Source: a bacterium
Lineage (GTDB): Bacteria; Patescibacteriota; Microgenomatia; JAADGY01
Assembly (NCBI GenBank): GCA_013152165.1
Contig: JAADGY010000033.1
Location: 1-6,141, forward strand
Direction of reading: 5' to 3'
DNA length: 6,141 nt
The stretch's first letter is position 1; every line of letters begins with the position of its first letter. The notes under the pieces were generated by a model. It did no database searches. It had not been told where the DNA came from and worked only from the letters and a program-made list of their open reading frames with translations. A program made the translations under genes and the position numbers. This document shows positions 5,572 to 6,141 of this stretch, piece by piece.

Positions 5572-6141
5572 TTATTTTAATCTAGAGATTATTTTGCGGT
5601 AGCTGTTGGCAAAACGATGGGCTTCGTTTCTAATTCTTTGCAAAAGCAAAAGGGCCGGTTGATTTTTAATTCGAATAATCCTAAAGCTGTGTTTTTGGTC
5701 GCGCCAAACCACAAGCCTGTCCGGGTTTTTAACCAGGCCAATCAAGGGAGTTTTGACTTTTCTTTTGTCTAGAATTTTTTTGACTGCGCTTAACTGGCCT
5801 TTGCCGCCGTCGATTAAAAACAGATCCGGTAAATCGTCCAATTTTTTAAGCCTTCTTTTGATCACCTCTGCCATAGCTTGGTAATCATCGGGCACCGCGG
5901 TTTTTAAGCGGTAGCGCCTGTACTTAGATTTATCCGGCCGGCCGTCGATAAAAACCACCCGCGATCCAACCCCGGCTGTATCGCCCAGGTGGGAAATATC
6001 ATAGGCTTCGATGGTAAAACCGGCTAGGCTGGCTTTAAAATCAAGACCGGCGGTTTTGATTAGATCGGCGGTTTGCTGATTATAGATGTCATCGATTAAG
6101 TTTGGATTTTTCAGATAGTCATCCGGGGTGTGAAAGTGTTT
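5572..6141 (-). CDS. uvrC: UvrC excinuclease subunit, C-terminal part (5' end outside window), lacking the HhH domain
   Basis: UvrC makes the two incisions flanking DNA damage after UvrA/UvrB recognition in nucleotide excision repair. The last 189 residues are visible, and the frame is open to the window edge. The GTG at 5958 is an internal codon, not a start, because family-conserved sequence precedes it. The segment covers the RNase H-like endonuclease domain, numbered from the window edge: IEAYDISH (Asp48), VVFIDGRPDKSKYRRY (62-77), DDYQAMAEV, PDLFLIDGGKGQL (Asp111), and LLQRIRNEAHRFA (His175). The two Asp and the His match the catalytic triad known for this domain, so the nuclease appears intact. 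The protein stops 14 residues after that His, whereas typical UvrC continues with a tandem helix-hairpin-helix DNA-binding domain. Downstream sequence in the same frame does not resemble HhH. The N-terminal GIY-YIG nuclease and UvrB-binding regions would lie beyond 6141. The gene converges on the kinase gene with four bases between stop codons. Confidence 0.95.
   Translation of the reverse strand, partial: KHFHTPDDYLKNPNLIDDIYNQQTADLIKTAGLDFKASLAGFTIEAYDISHLGDTAGVGSRVVFIDGRPDKSKYRRYRLKTAVPDDYQAMAEVIKRRLKKLDDLPDLFLIDGGKGQLSAVKKILDKRKVKTPLIGLVKNPDRLVVWRDQKHSFRIIRIKNQPALLLLQRIRNEAHRFANSYRKIISRLK
5578..5595 (+). terminator. weak candidate terminator for the GlyRS-kinase transcript
   Basis: TAATC at 5578-5582 pairs with GATTA at 5587-5591 around a four-base loop TAGA, and TTTT follows. 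The stem has only five pairs, four of them A-T, so it would be unstable. It is listed because it is the only stem followed by T residues just after the kinase stop codon. Termination may instead be rho-dependent or lie within uvrC. Confidence 0.15.

Noticed and set aside
74..6141. UGA recoded as glycine or tryptophan, as in some candidate-phylum and other bacteria
   Set aside because: All four genes read through without any in-frame TGA and end with TAG or TAA. TGA is absent as a stop, but four genes are too few to mean anything.

Overview
The window is a piece of a bacterial chromosome, roughly mid-40s % GC by eye. It carries three complete genes on the + strand and the 3' part of a fourth on the - strand, packed tightly: the only non-coding stretches are 73, 87, 10 and 4 bases long. 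A UvrC nuclease and a fused alpha-beta glycyl-tRNA synthetase mark it as bacterial. The genes read with the standard code; the four visible stops are two TAG and two TAA. Compact layout, weak Shine-Dalgarno signals, a probable leaderless promoter, a shortened UvrC and a large unrecognised lineage-type protein would suit an uncultivated, small-genome lineage such as the Candidate Phyla Radiation (Patescibacteria). That placement is inference only. Fused GlyRS is also known elsewhere, for example in Chlamydia.

Layout. (1) 1-73: short leader with a possible promoter. (2) 74-1585: a 503-residue soluble, charged, mostly helical protein that I do not recognise. (3) 1586-1672: spacer with a near-perfect extended -10 element placed so that transcription would begin at or next to the next ATG. 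(4) 1673-4552: glycyl-tRNA synthetase with alpha (GlyQ) and beta (GlyS) regions fused in one 959-residue chain. (5) 4563-5567: a divergent member of the diacylglycerol/sphingosine-kinase-like (YegS/DgkB) lipid kinase family, 10 bases downstream and probably co-transcribed with the synthetase. (6) 5572-6141, - strand: the C-terminal part of UvrC, convergent with the kinase gene with 4 bases between the stop codons and continuing beyond the right edge. It ends just after the nuclease domain and lacks the usual C-terminal helix-hairpin-helix domain.

The genes serve translation (Gly-tRNA), probably lipid phosphorylation, and nucleotide excision repair. Nothing suggests that they form one pathway. 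I see no mobile element, CRISPR array, tRNA or rRNA, and no convincing new multi-gene system. The points most worth a second look are the unknown first gene, the shortened UvrC, the divergent kinase motifs, the leaderless-type promoter, and six copies of the palindrome CCGGCCGG, two of which form a very stable hairpin.
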